Assembly (NCBI GenBank): GCA_023419315.1
Contig: JAEZYE010000048.1
Span: 1 to 49,611 of the forward strand
DNA length: 49,611 nucleotides
Source: Pseudomonadota bacterium
GTDB lineage: Bacteria > Pseudomonadota > Gammaproteobacteria > Xanthomonadales > Xanthomonadaceae
Direction of reading: 5' to 3'
The translations under genes were made by a program, and so were the position numbers. Positions 41,737 through 49,611 of the stretch are shown piece after piece (the first letter of the stretch is position 1; every line of letters begins with the position of its first letter). The notes under the pieces were generated by a model that made no database searches, was not told the DNA's origin, and saw nothing but the letters and a program-made list of their open reading frames with translations.

Positions 41737-43803
41737 TTACTGGCCGATGTGCTGCTTCAGCCAGCCATTGACCGTGTCATGCCAGAGCACGCTGTTCTGC
41801 GGCTTCAGCACCCAGTGATTCTCGTCGGGGAAATACAGGAACTTCGACGCGATGCCCTTGCGCTGCAGCGCGGTGAACGCCGCCAGGCCCTGCTCGACCG
41901 GAATGCGGTAATCGAGCTGGCCATGCACGACCAGCATCGGCACCTTCCAGTCCTGCACGTGGTTGACCGGGTTGAACTTCTCGTAGTTCTTCGGCACGTC
42001 ATATGGCGTGCCGCCCTGCTCCCATTCGGTGAACCACAGTTCCTCGGTGGAGTAACCCATCATGCGCTGATCGAACACGCCGTCGTGGTTGACCAGGCAC
42101 TTCCATGGCTGGCTCCAGTTGCCGGCAATCCAGTTCACCATGAAGCCGCCATAGCTCGCGCCGAGCGCGCAGGCGCGATTGCCGTCGAGGAAGCCGTACT
42201 TCTGCTGCGCCGCGGCCCAGCCCTTCTGCAAATCCTCCAGCGGGCGATCGCCCCAATGCTGGCTGATCGCGTCGGTGAATGCCTGGCCGTATCCGGTGGA
42301 GCCGTGGAAATCGATCATCACCACCGCGTAGCCTTGGCCGGCGTACGTCTGCGGATTCCAGCGATAGCTCCAGCCGTTGCCGAAACTGCCCTGCGGGCCG
42401 CCATGGATCAGGAAGGCGACCGGATACTTCTTGCCGGCTTCGTAGTTCCAGGGCTTGACCACGTAACCGTGGACGGTCTCGTTGTTCCAGCCCTTGAAGT
42501 TGAACTGTTCGAAATCACCGAAGCCCACATCCTTCAGCATCTCCTGCGCGCTCGGCGTGATGGCGCGCTCGGGTGCGCCGGTCAGCGAAGTGGTGAACAG
42601 TTGATCGCCGCTCTTCAACGAATTGCGGGTGAAGGCCAGTGTGTCGCCGGCAATCTCGAAGCTGGAAACGCTGCCGTTGCCGATCACCTTCTCCGCCTTG
42701 CCGGACGCGATGTCGATCCGGAACAAGGGATGTTCGCCCAGATCCTGCGCCGTGGTGTAGATGGCGTTGCCATCCGCGGACAGCGTGATGCCATCGGCCG
42801 AACGATCCCACGCGGCCGCGATTTCGCGCGGCGTGCCACCGGCCGCGTCCACCGCCATCAGTGCGAAACGATCCGCCTCGAAACCGGGCCGCTTCATCGC
42901 GCGGTAGTACAGCGTCTTGCCATCAGCGCTGAACACCGGGCCGGTGTCCCATGCAGGATTGTTCGCCGTCAGATTGACCGGCGCGCCGCTGCCATCGGCA
43001 TTGAACCGGTACAGATCGAAGTTGGTCGACCACGGCTCGCCGCGCGGCTGCACGCGCACGCTCGCGACGACGCTCTTGCCGTCCGGCGACCACGTGTATT
43101 CATCACTGCCACCGAATGGCTTGGACGGCGCATCGCCGTGCAGGCTGTCGGTCAGGCCCACGGCGCCCGCGGCCGGCTTGCTTCCCGCAGCCGGCACCGC
43201 GGCCACGAACAGACGGCTGCGACGGCCGTCCGCCCACGTATCCCAGTGGCGCGCGAACAGGTTGTCGAACACCACGCCGGACGTCTTCTTCGCGGCGGTG
43301 TCGGCGAGTTGCTTCGTGGTGCAGGCGAAATCGGCCTTGCAGTCGGCGAAGGTCTCCGCACTGAACAACACGCGCCCGCCATCGGGCGACAGCTTGTAGC
43401 TGCCGACATCGAGCGCGAACGCGGTGATCTGGCGCGGCTCGCCGCCATCCAGCGCGATCGAATAGAGCTGCTGCGTGCCGGACTTGCCGCTGAGGAAGTA
43501 GATCGTCTTGCCATCGGCCGAGAAACTCGGCGAATTGACGCTCCAGCCTTCCGGCGTCAGCCGCTTCGGCGGCGCCATGTCACGCGTGCGCAGATTGCGG
43601 AGCCACAGGCCGGAACTGGCGCGGGTCAGCGCCTTGTCGATTTCGCGCTTGGCGAACACGACCTGCGCGCCATCCGGTGAAAGCACCGGAGACGACACAC
43701 GATCGAGCGCGGCGAGGTCGCGGATGTCCAGACCGCGTTGCGCGGCGAGCGCCGGCAGCGTGGCCAGCAGGCAGAAAGGCAGTACAGCAAGGCGGAACGT
43801 CAT
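41737..43803 (-). CDS. S9 family prolyl oligopeptidase-type exported peptidase
   Basis: A 688-residue protein. The signal peptide MTFRLAVLPFCLLATLPALA is followed by a beta-propeller/WD40-like N-domain (repeats of SPDG, SADGKTIYF, SPDGGRVLF) and a C-terminal alpha/beta hydrolase. The predicted triad is S550 (GASYGGFMVNW), D631 (GQLDYRIP) and H663 (DENHWVL). It belongs to the acylaminoacyl-peptidase/DPP-like part of family S9, which cleaves short peptides, often with dipeptide release. It is located with OPT and POT transporters, so periplasmic peptide trimming before uptake is likely. Confidence 0.92.
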   Translation of the reverse strand: MTFRLAVLPFCLLATLPALAAQRGLDIRDLAALDRVSSPVLSPDGAQVVFAKREIDKALTRASSGLWLRNLRTRDMAPPKRLTPEGWSVNSPSFSADGKTIYFLSGKSGTQQLYSIALDGGEPRQITAFALDVGSYKLSPDGGRVLFSAETFADCKADFACTTKQLADTAAKKTSGVVFDNLFARHWDTWADGRRSRLFVAAVPAAGSKPAAGAVGLTDSLHGDAPSKPFGGSDEYTWSPDGKSVVASVRVQPRGEPWSTNFDLYRFNADGSGAPVNLTANNPAWDTGPVFSADGKTLYYRAMKRPGFEADRFALMAVDAAGGTPREIAAAWDRSADGITLSADGNAIYTTAQDLGEHPLFRIDIASGKAEKVIGNGSVSSFEIAGDTLAFTRNSLKSGDQLFTTSLTGAPERAITPSAQEMLKDVGFGDFEQFNFKGWNNETVHGYVVKPWNYEAGKKYPVAFLIHGGPQGSFGNGWSYRWNPQTYAGQGYAVVMIDFHGSTGYGQAFTDAISQHWGDRPLEDLQKGWAAAQQKYGFLDGNRACALGASYGGFMVNWIAGNWSQPWKCLVNHDGVFDQRMMGYSTEELWFTEWEQGGTPYDVPKNYEKFNPVNHVQDWKVPMLVVHGQLDYRIPVEQGLAAFTALQRKGIASKFLYFPDENHWVLKPQNSVLWHDTVNGWLKQHIGQ

Positions 43804-43891
43804 CCGGGGCTCTCCGGCAAACAGGAAAGCCCCGATGTTAGGCGCTAAACGCGCGGCGGCGCAAAGGCGTCAGGTCACGCCGCCGACACGA

Positions 43892-45880
43892 TTACTTCGG
43901 ACCGGGCTCCACGTCGCCCAGCGCCCTGGATTTCGCGCCGGTGCGGTAGAGCAGCCAGCCCACGATCGCCAGGATGACCAGGCCGACCATCTCGCCCTGC
44001 TGGAACGCTTCCGGCAGGACCAGCACATCGCGATCCTTGGAGGCGTAGATGGCGACGCCCACGCCGATGCCCATCAGCGCTTCGCCCGTGATCAGGCCCG
44101 CCGCGAACAGCGTGCCGGGACGATGGATGCGATCGCGCGCGGCTTCATCCTTCGTGCCGACCATGCCGTGGCGGCGTTCGACGAAGTAGGCGAGCAGGCC
44201 GCCGAGGAAAATCGGCACCATCAGCTCCAGCGGCAGATAGATGCCGATCGCCGCCGCCAGCACCGGCACGCGGAAGCTGCTCTGGCGCGCCTTCAGCATC
44301 TCGTCAATGGCGATGATGATCGCGCCGATCACCGCACCGATGCCGATGATGCCCCAGGGCAGTTCACCGCCGAACAGGCCCTTGGCCACCGACGCCATCA
44401 ACGTGGCCTGCGGTGCGGACAACGGGTTGGGATGTTCCGCCGTGGGCGCGCCGATGCCGTAGGCCTCGGACAGGATGTTCAGGACCGGCGCCATGATCAG
44501 CGCGCAGGAGAACGCGCCGATGCCCAGCATCAGCTGCTGCTTCCACGGGGTCGCGCCGACGAGGTAACCGGCCTTGAGATCCTGCAGGTTGTCGCCGCCG
44601 ACCGCTGCGGCGCAGCAGACCACCGCGCCAATCATGATCGCGGCCACCGCGCCCAGCGGCGCGCCCGCCGAGCCCACGGCCATGCGTCCGCTTTCGCCCA
44701 GCAGCAACAGCAGCACCACCGAAGCGAACAGGATGGTGGCGATGGTGATGCCCGACACCGGGTTGTTCGACGAGCCGACCAGGCCGGCCAGGTAGGCGGA
44801 CACGGATACGAACAGGAATCCCGCCACGATCATGATGATCGCCATCGGGATGCTGACGTGCCACACGCCGACGATCGCCTGGTACAGCAGCAGCAGCGGG
44901 AGCACGAAGACGACGAGGGCGACCAGCATCCACTTCATCGGCAGGTCGCGTTCGGTCTCGGCGACATCGCTGCCGCCGGAGCCTGCACGCGCGGCGGCGA
45001 TGCCGCTCTTCACGCCCGACAGCAGCGACTTGCGCAGCGAGAACAACGTCCAGACGCCGCCGATCAGCATCGCACCGACGCCGAGATAGCGAATCTTCGC
45101 CGACCAGATCGCGCCGGCCACGTCTTCCGCGCCCGCGCCGGCCACGCTCTGCGCCAATGCCGGATCGGTGCCCATGAAAAACATGTGGTACAGCGGAATG
45201 GCGATGTGCCAGGACAGGATGCTGCCCGAAAGCACCACGATGCCGATGTTCAGGCCGACGATGTAGCCCACGCCCAGCAGCGCCGGCGACAGGTTGGTGC
45301 CGAGGTAACCGAGGTACTTGCCGAAGAAGCCCGCGCCGGCGGCCGTGTCCGGAATCAGCCGCATGCCGCTGTGGGCGGCGACCTTGAGCACCGCCCCGAT
45401 GGCCGCGGAGAACGCGAGGATTTTCAGGCCCGGTCCGGGATTCTCGCCGGCCTTCAGCACTTCGGCGGCCGCCTTGCCTTCGGGGAATGGCAGCGGCTCC
45501 TCGACGATCATCGAGCGCCGCAGCGGCACCGAGAAAAGCACGCCCAGCAGACCGCCCAGGCCCGCGATCGCCAGCACCCACGAGTACTGGAAGTCCTGCC
45601 AGTAGCCCAGGATGATCAGCGCCGGAATCGTGAATATGACGCCGGCGGCGATGGACGAACCGGCCGATGCGCCGGTCTGGACGATGTTGTTTTCGAGGAT
45701 GGTGCCGCCGCCGAGCAGCCGCAGCACGCCCATCGAAACCACTGCGGCGGGAATCGCGGTCGCCACGGTCAGGCCGGCGAACAGTCCCAGGTACGCGTTG
45801 GCGGCGGAGAGCACGACCGCCAGCACGATGGCCAGCACGACGGCGCGGAAGGTCAATTGAGGCGTCGCAGCCTGATTCAT
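43892..45880 (-). CDS. OPT family oligopeptide transporter
   Basis: A 662-residue protein with about 16 hydrophobic segments, N-terminal LTFRAVVLAIVLAVVLSAANAYLG. NNIVQTGASAGSSIAAGVIFT and VEEPLPFPEGKAAAEVLKAG are strongly conserved in the bacterial OPT group (TIGR00733-like). GDNLQDLKAGYLVGATPWKQQ is also present. It is a proton-coupled importer of oligopeptides in the inner membrane; some OPT members carry metal chelates instead. It precedes the S9 peptidase gene on the same strand (88 nt) and is divergent from the POT gene. Confidence 0.92.
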   Translation of the reverse strand: MNQAATPQLTFRAVVLAIVLAVVLSAANAYLGLFAGLTVATAIPAAVVSMGVLRLLGGGTILENNIVQTGASAGSSIAAGVIFTIPALIILGYWQDFQYSWVLAIAGLGGLLGVLFSVPLRRSMIVEEPLPFPEGKAAAEVLKAGENPGPGLKILAFSAAIGAVLKVAAHSGMRLIPDTAAGAGFFGKYLGYLGTNLSPALLGVGYIVGLNIGIVVLSGSILSWHIAIPLYHMFFMGTDPALAQSVAGAGAEDVAGAIWSAKIRYLGVGAMLIGGVWTLFSLRKSLLSGVKSGIAAARAGSGGSDVAETERDLPMKWMLVALVVFVLPLLLLYQAIVGVWHVSIPMAIIMIVAGFLFVSVSAYLAGLVGSSNNPVSGITIATILFASVVLLLLLGESGRMAVGSAGAPLGAVAAIMIGAVVCCAAAVGGDNLQDLKAGYLVGATPWKQQLMLGIGAFSCALIMAPVLNILSEAYGIGAPTAEHPNPLSAPQATLMASVAKGLFGGELPWGIIGIGAVIGAIIIAIDEMLKARQSSFRVPVLAAAIGIYLPLELMVPIFLGGLLAYFVERRHGMVGTKDEAARDRIHRPGTLFAAGLITGEALMGIGVGVAIYASKDRDVLVLPEAFQQGEMVGLVILAIVGWLLYRTGAKSRALGDVEPGPK

Positions 45881-45961
45881 GGGGAGGCGTCCCGGAAATG
45901 ACGGTAGCCCGACAAGCTATCGGCAACGCCCCGGCAAGTCCAGCCGCCGGAGCCGCTCGCC

Positions 45962-45967
45962 TATACT
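45962..45967 (+). promoter_or_regulatory. Candidate -10 of the POT transporter gene
   Basis: A TATACT hexamer lies 27 nt before the POT start in the 114-nt divergent OPT/POT region. The matching -35 is weak, so activation by a regulator would be plausible. I see no clear operator. Confidence 0.4.
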
Positions 45968-45994
45968 CCGCCGACGTTTCCAGCCGGACCGTCC

Positions 45995-47830
45995 ATGTCC
46001 CGCGCCACCTCCGCGACACCCCGCGATTCCGCGCCCGCCCTGCCCGCCCGCGAAGATTTCCTCGGCCATCCGAAGGGCGTCTACGTCTGCTTCTTCACCG
46101 AGATGTGGGAGCGCTTTTCCTTCTACGGGATGAAGGCCCTGCTGTTGCTGTACCTCACCAAGTACCACTTGTTCGGCGACAAGGCCGGCCTGGATCTGCT
46201 GGGTGCGTATGGCGGTCTGGTGTACTGCATTCCCGTGATCGGCGGCGTGCTGGCCGATCGCTGGCTCGGCATGCGCAAGGCGGTCATCTTCGGTGGACTG
46301 CTGCTGGTCGCCGGGCATGTGGGCATGGCGTTCGAAGGCCGCGCCGCGACGCAGGTGGCAGGCGAAGTGATGCGCGATGAGGGTTCGCTGCGCATCACCT
46401 ATCTGTCGCTGGCGCTGATCATCATGGGCGTCGGTTTTCTCAAGCCGAACGTCTCGACCATTGTCGGTCGCCTGTATGCACCGGATGACGCGCGCCGCGA
46501 TGCGGGCTTCAGCCTGTTCTATGCCGGAATCAATCTCGGTGCGCTGTTCGCCTCGCTGGTATGCGGCTACCTCGGCGAAACTCTGGGCTGGAAGTACGGC
46601 TTCGGCGCAGCGGGCATCGGCATGCTGCTCGGTCTGGCGTTGTTCCTGTGGGGACAGAAATACCTGCACGGCCATGCCGAGCCGCCCGCGCCCGATCGCT
46701 TGCGCGAGCGCGTGCTGGGCATGCCGCGCGAATGGGTGATCTATGCCTGTGCGCTGGTCGGCGTTCTGCCCCTCGCGTGGTTGATGTGGGCAGCGGCGAA
46801 CGGCGCGTTCGCACTCGGTGGCGAAATTTCGCTGGCGCTGATGCTGATGCTGGTCGTGCTGGCGTGCGTGCTCGCATGGTTCGCGTGGTTCCTGGCGACG
46901 CAATGCACGCCGGTGCAACGTCAGCAGATGCTCGCGTTGATGGCGCTCATCGTGATGGCGCTCGTGTTCTTCACGCTGTACGAGCAGACCTACGGATCGT
47001 GGGTGACCTTCACCGATCGCATGATGACCAAGGATCTGGCGCCCGCCTGCGTGCAGGCGCAGCCCACCGTAACGTGGAGCGGCCAGTGGATGGCGGATGC
47101 CGCGACCTTCATCGCACGCGCGCCGTGGTCGACCTGGTCGTTGCTGATTGCGCCGCTGGCATTCGTGATCGCTGCGCAGATGTCGGACCGCCAGCCCGCC
47201 TCACGTGCCCCGCGCGCTGTCTTCATCGCCGTGGTGGCACTGATGCTGGTGTTCCTCGTGCGTGATTCGCTGGTGCTGCCGCAAACCGCCGGTTCGCTGA
47301 CCTATCTCGGTGCGTTGTTCCTGGTCTTGCTGGCTCCGTTGTTCGCCGCGCTCTGGGCGTGGCTCGGGCGTCGCGGCCGCGATCCATCCAAACCGTTCAA
47401 ATCGGCATTGGGCCTGTTGATTGCGGGGCTGTCGTTCGTGCCGCTCGCGCTGGCGGCGCAGCAGGTCGGCCTGGATGGTGCACTCGCCAGCGTGTGGTGG
47501 CTGGTGCTCGCCTACCTGATTCTGGAAGTCGGCGAGATGTGCCTCTCGCCGGTGGGGCTTTCCGCGGTCACACAACTGTCGGTACCGCGCGTCGTCAGCC
47601 TGATGATGGGTACGTGGTTCCTGGCCACTGCATTCTCCGAAGCCCTTGCCGCGCTGTTCGGAAAAATCGCGGCCATCGAAGTTCCCGAAGGCACGACGAT
47701 GAATGTCGCCGATGCGTCCGCACGCTATGCCGAACTGTTCTGGATTATGACCGGAATCGGCATCGGTTGCGGCGTACTGGCGCTGTTGGCAGCGCCGCTG
47801 TTGAAGAAGATGATGCACGGCGTGCACTGA
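45995..47830 (+). CDS. POT/PTR family proton-dependent di/tripeptide transporter
   Basis: A 611-residue MFS protein. The POT motif E-x-x-E-R-F appears as TEMWERFSFYGMKALLLLYL. It is followed by GGVLADRWLGMRKAV and by GVGFLKPNVSTIVGRLY and FYAGINLGALFASLVCGYLGE, all PTR2 signatures. The C-terminal VGEMCLSPVGLSAVTQLS is also typical. It imports di- and tripeptides with protons. A long extra loop before the middle helices (~350-400) makes it longer than E. coli DtpA. It is divergent from the OPT gene. Confidence 0.94.
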   Translation: MSRATSATPRDSAPALPAREDFLGHPKGVYVCFFTEMWERFSFYGMKALLLLYLTKYHLFGDKAGLDLLGAYGGLVYCIPVIGGVLADRWLGMRKAVIFGGLLLVAGHVGMAFEGRAATQVAGEVMRDEGSLRITYLSLALIIMGVGFLKPNVSTIVGRLYAPDDARRDAGFSLFYAGINLGALFASLVCGYLGETLGWKYGFGAAGIGMLLGLALFLWGQKYLHGHAEPPAPDRLRERVLGMPREWVIYACALVGVLPLAWLMWAAANGAFALGGEISLALMLMLVVLACVLAWFAWFLATQCTPVQRQQMLALMALIVMALVFFTLYEQTYGSWVTFTDRMMTKDLAPACVQAQPTVTWSGQWMADAATFIARAPWSTWSLLIAPLAFVIAAQMSDRQPASRAPRAVFIAVVALMLVFLVRDSLVLPQTAGSLTYLGALFLVLLAPLFAALWAWLGRRGRDPSKPFKSALGLLIAGLSFVPLALAAQQVGLDGALASVWWLVLAYLILEVGEMCLSPVGLSAVTQLSVPRVVSLMMGTWFLATAFSEALAALFGKIAAIEVPEGTTMNVADASARYAELFWIMTGIGIGCGVLALLAAPLLKKMMHGVH

Positions 47831-47860
47831 TCACGCCGTACCGCAATTTTGCCGCGCTGC

Positions 47861-48763
47861 TCAGGTCGCGCGTACTTCGGCCCATTGATCGAGCACGTGA
47901 TCCAGGCCTTCGGACCAGTCCGGCAGCGCGTGTCCGAGTTGCTGCTGCAGGCGCGTGATGTCCAGCCGCGAGTACGCAGGACGCTTCGCACGCGTCGGAT
48001 AGTCCGCCGTCGCGATTGCAGTGACGCGCGGCTTCCGCTCCAGCAAGCCGCGCGCATGTGCGCGGTTGATGATCGCCTCGGCAAATGCATGCCAGTTCGT
48101 TCCGCCCGCGGCGGTGAGATGGAACGTGCCGTGTGCTTCGGGATGCCGCAGCAGCAGTTCCGCCGTCACGTCGGCGATCAACGAGGCCGGCGTCGGCGTT
48201 CCGCTTTGATCCGCGACGACCCGCAACTCCTCGCGTTCCGCAGCCAAGCGCAGCATGGTCAACATGAAATTGCTGCCGCGCGCGCCGTACACCCACGCGG
48301 TCCGCAGGATGAGATGCGATGCGCCGGCGGTGCGCACGGCCTGCTCGCCCGCGAGCTTGGACGCGCCGTACACGCCGAGTGGCGACGTGGCTTCGTCTTC
48401 CCGCAGCGGACGATCGGCGCTGCCATCGAACACGTAATCCGTCGAGTAATGCACGAACTTCGCGCCCGCACGCGCACACGCCTGCGCAATCACGCCGGGC
48501 GCTTCGGCATTGATGCGGAATGCGGCGGCCTGGTCGTCTTCGGCCTTGTCTACCGCTGTGTACGCGGCGGCGTTGACCACGACGCCCGGCGCAATGGTCT
48601 CGATCAGCGTGGCCAATGTGTCCGGTCGATCGAAATCGGCCATCGGCATGGACCGGGTGGCATTGCCGTGACGCGTCGCCGCGATCACCTCACCCAGCGG
48701 CGCCAGGCTGCGTCGCAATTCATGGCCGACCTGGCCGTTGGCGCCCAGCAGCAGAACCTTCAT
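47861..48763 (-). CDS. rmlD: dTDP-4-dehydrorhamnose reductase RmlD
   Basis: A 300-residue extended SDR with Rossmann loop LLGANGQVGHEL and NAAAYTAVDKAEDD. The active site shows HYSTDYVFDG (Thr/Tyr) and YGASKLAGE (Y-x3-K). It catalyses the NADPH-dependent last step of dTDP-L-rhamnose synthesis, which feeds LPS O-antigen or exopolysaccharide. It follows rmlC with an ATGA overlap. It converges on the POT gene with 30 nt between the stops and no obvious terminator. Confidence 0.95.
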   Translation of the reverse strand: MKVLLLGANGQVGHELRRSLAPLGEVIAATRHGNATRSMPMADFDRPDTLATLIETIAPGVVVNAAAYTAVDKAEDDQAAAFRINAEAPGVIAQACARAGAKFVHYSTDYVFDGSADRPLREDEATSPLGVYGASKLAGEQAVRTAGASHLILRTAWVYGARGSNFMLTMLRLAAEREELRVVADQSGTPTPASLIADVTAELLLRHPEAHGTFHLTAAGGTNWHAFAEAIINRAHARGLLERKPRVTAIATADYPTRAKRPAYSRLDITRLQQQLGHALPDWSEGLDHVLDQWAEVRAT

Positions 48764-49317
48764 GCCGTGAACTCCGGCAGGCGCCCGGCTGCCACCTCAC
48801 CCAGAAACGGCGCGCGCAGATCCTTGTCGGACAGCAGCGGTGCACTGATCGGCCAATCGATGGCGATGTCACCATCGTTCCAGCGAATCGCGGCGTCGGC
48901 CTCGCGGTCGTAGACCTCGGTGCACAGGTAGCTGAAGAGCGCGCGTTCGGACAACACCGCGAATCCATGCGCGAAGCCTTCGGGAATCCACATCTGGCGT
49001 TTGTTCTCCGCACTCAGGATGGCCGCGGTCCAGCGGCCGAAATGCGGAGAACCGCGGCGGATATCGACGGCGACGTCGTACACCTCGCCTTCCAGCACGC
49101 TGACCAGCTTGCCCTGCGGCTTTGGCCACTGGTAATGCAGGCCGCGGACCACGCCGCGCGCGGACGAAGACACATTGCTCTGCACGAAACGCGACGGCAG
49201 TTCGTGCTGCGGGAACCGGTCGGCATTCCAGCCCTCATAGAAGAAGCCACGCTCATCGCCAAACACGGCCGGCTCGATGACACGGCAGCCGGGCAAACCG
49301 GTTTCGATGACTTTCAT
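48760..49317 (-). CDS. rmlC: dTDP-4-dehydrorhamnose 3,5-epimerase RmlC
   Basis: A 185-residue cupin. Active-site His61 lies in GVVRGLHYQ, the Lys in QGKLVSV follows, and YDVAVDIRRGSPHFG and WIPEGFAHGFAVLSE are typical. It epimerises dTDP-4-keto-6-deoxyglucose at C3 and C5. I chose the ATG at 49315-49317 because homologues begin MKVIET; an upstream in-frame ATG adds a non-conserved stretch. rmlB and rmlA, usually upstream, are not present before the broken gene and the IS. Confidence 0.94.
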   Translation of the reverse strand: MKVIETGLPGCRVIEPAVFGDERGFFYEGWNADRFPQHELPSRFVQSNVSSSARGVVRGLHYQWPKPQGKLVSVLEGEVYDVAVDIRRGSPHFGRWTAAILSAENKRQMWIPEGFAHGFAVLSERALFSYLCTEVYDREADAAIRWNDGDIAIDWPISAPLLSDKDLRAPFLGEVAAGRLPEFTA

Positions 49318-49415
49318 GAGCAAACCCGCCACATCTTCACTCGCATCCTTCCCGATCCATGGCCCCAAACGGCCGCGGATCAGGATAGCGCAGGACTTCG
49401 GCGCGACGGGTGCGG

Positions 49416-49485
49416 CTATTCGCGATCCAGCGTGACAGTCAGGCCTTCGGCCGTATTGCGGATCACCACCAGTTCGACCTTGGGC
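49416..49485 (-). pseudogene. C-terminal remnant of an unknown gene cut by the IS
   Basis: Directly outside the IS end, the minus strand reads in frame KVELVVIRNTAEGLTVTLDRE to a TAG at 49416-49418. The balanced hydrophobic/charged alternation looks like real coding sequence. It does not match the end of RmlA or RmlB as I know them. Everything upstream is replaced by the IS. I do not recognise the family. Confidence 0.45.
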
Positions 49486-49611
49486 TGGACCGGCCAGAGT
49501 TCTGTAGACACTCAGTCGCCGCTCTGCGCGTAGCGCCTTTCAAACTCTACCGGTGACAGTCCGCCAGCGGAACCATGCCGGCGGATCGGGTTGTAGAACA
49601 TCTCGATGTAG
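49486..49611 (-). mobile_element. IS3-family insertion sequence, 3' end only (second copy)
   Basis: Bases 49486-49607 are the exact reverse complement of 1-122, with four more IS bases to the window end. The element runs off the window on the minus strand. Its outer end abuts the remnant gene at 49485. Confidence 0.88.
49512..49611 (-). CDS. IS3-family transposase OrfB (DDE integrase), C-terminal fragment
   Basis: The last codons of the same transposase as at the left end, with stop at 49512-49514. They show the FYNPIRRHGSAGGLSPVEFE tail. The rest of the gene lies outside the window. Confidence 0.85.
   Translation of the reverse strand, partial: YIEMFYNPIRRHGSAGGLSPVEFERRYAQSGD

Noticed and set aside
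1..49611. The whole window as a composite transposon flanked by inverted IS copies
   Set aside because: The content is ordinary core genes (bc1, purEK, nadC, miaB). Contig breakage at a multicopy repeat explains the ends better.

Overview
The window is chromosomal core DNA of a high-G+C gammaproteobacterium, most likely a member of the Xanthomonadaceae/Lysobacteraceae (Lysobacter, Luteimonas, Xanthomonas and relatives). The clues are a fimT-pilV-pilW-pilX-pilY1-pilE minor-pilin operon, an Oar-like TonB-dependent receptor, petABC followed by sspA-sspB, paired cstA and ybdD, a peptide-uptake cluster and rml genes. The protein sequences also have a Xanthomonad look. No tRNA, rRNA, CRISPR array or prophage was seen. 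Most genes sit in tight operons with ATGA or GTGA overlaps.

Both ends of the window lie in the same IS3-family insertion sequence. Bases 1-122 and 49486-49607 are identical inverted copies of the 3' end of the element: the last codons of the transposase plus the terminal repeat. Each copy abuts a broken gene. On the left it is a LuxR-type response regulator lacking its N-terminus and carrying a 1-nt frameshift. On the right it is the last ~23 codons of an unrecognised gene upstream of rmlC. Breaking at a multicopy IS is typical of a short-read contig; the window is not a composite transposon.

Layout. 0.1-8.9 kb: type IV minor pilin/PilY1 operon (minus strand) with an AlgZ/FimS-type histidine kinase directly upstream and no algR. 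8.9-13.7 kb: ppnN and an Oar-like receptor. 14.1-15.8 kb: grxD, an SDR with an altered active site, and marC. 15.9-19.8 kb: sodB, purEK, a Trm112-like gene, nadC and a DUF3301 gene. 19.8-24.9 kb: sspB, sspA, the cytochrome bc1 genes petCBA and a lytic transglycosylase. 25-34.7 kb: the conserved miaB/phoH/ybeY/corC neighbourhood, split by a TetR-HlyD-ABC efflux module, plus an unknown secreted protein and a DUF4105 protein. 34.7-40.3 kb: GH97 alpha-glucosidase, corA, cstA and ybdD. 40.4-47.8 kb: DUF819 membrane protein, S9 peptidase, OPT transporter and divergent POT transporter. 47.9-49.3 kb: rmlC-rmlD for dTDP-rhamnose.

Functionally the window combines surface motility and adhesion (pilins and their likely sensor), envelope upkeep, respiration (bc1), cofactor and purine synthesis, and a strong peptide-scavenging theme (CstA, S9 peptidase, OPT, POT, Oar-like receptor). 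That theme fits a proteolytic, amino-acid-using lifestyle. I found no clearly new multi-gene system. The most notable items are the kinase/pilin linkage, a possible anti-Shine-Dalgarno switch in the cstA leader, an SDR missing its Ser and Lys, a Trm112-like protein without zinc ligands, and the palindromic operator of the efflux module.
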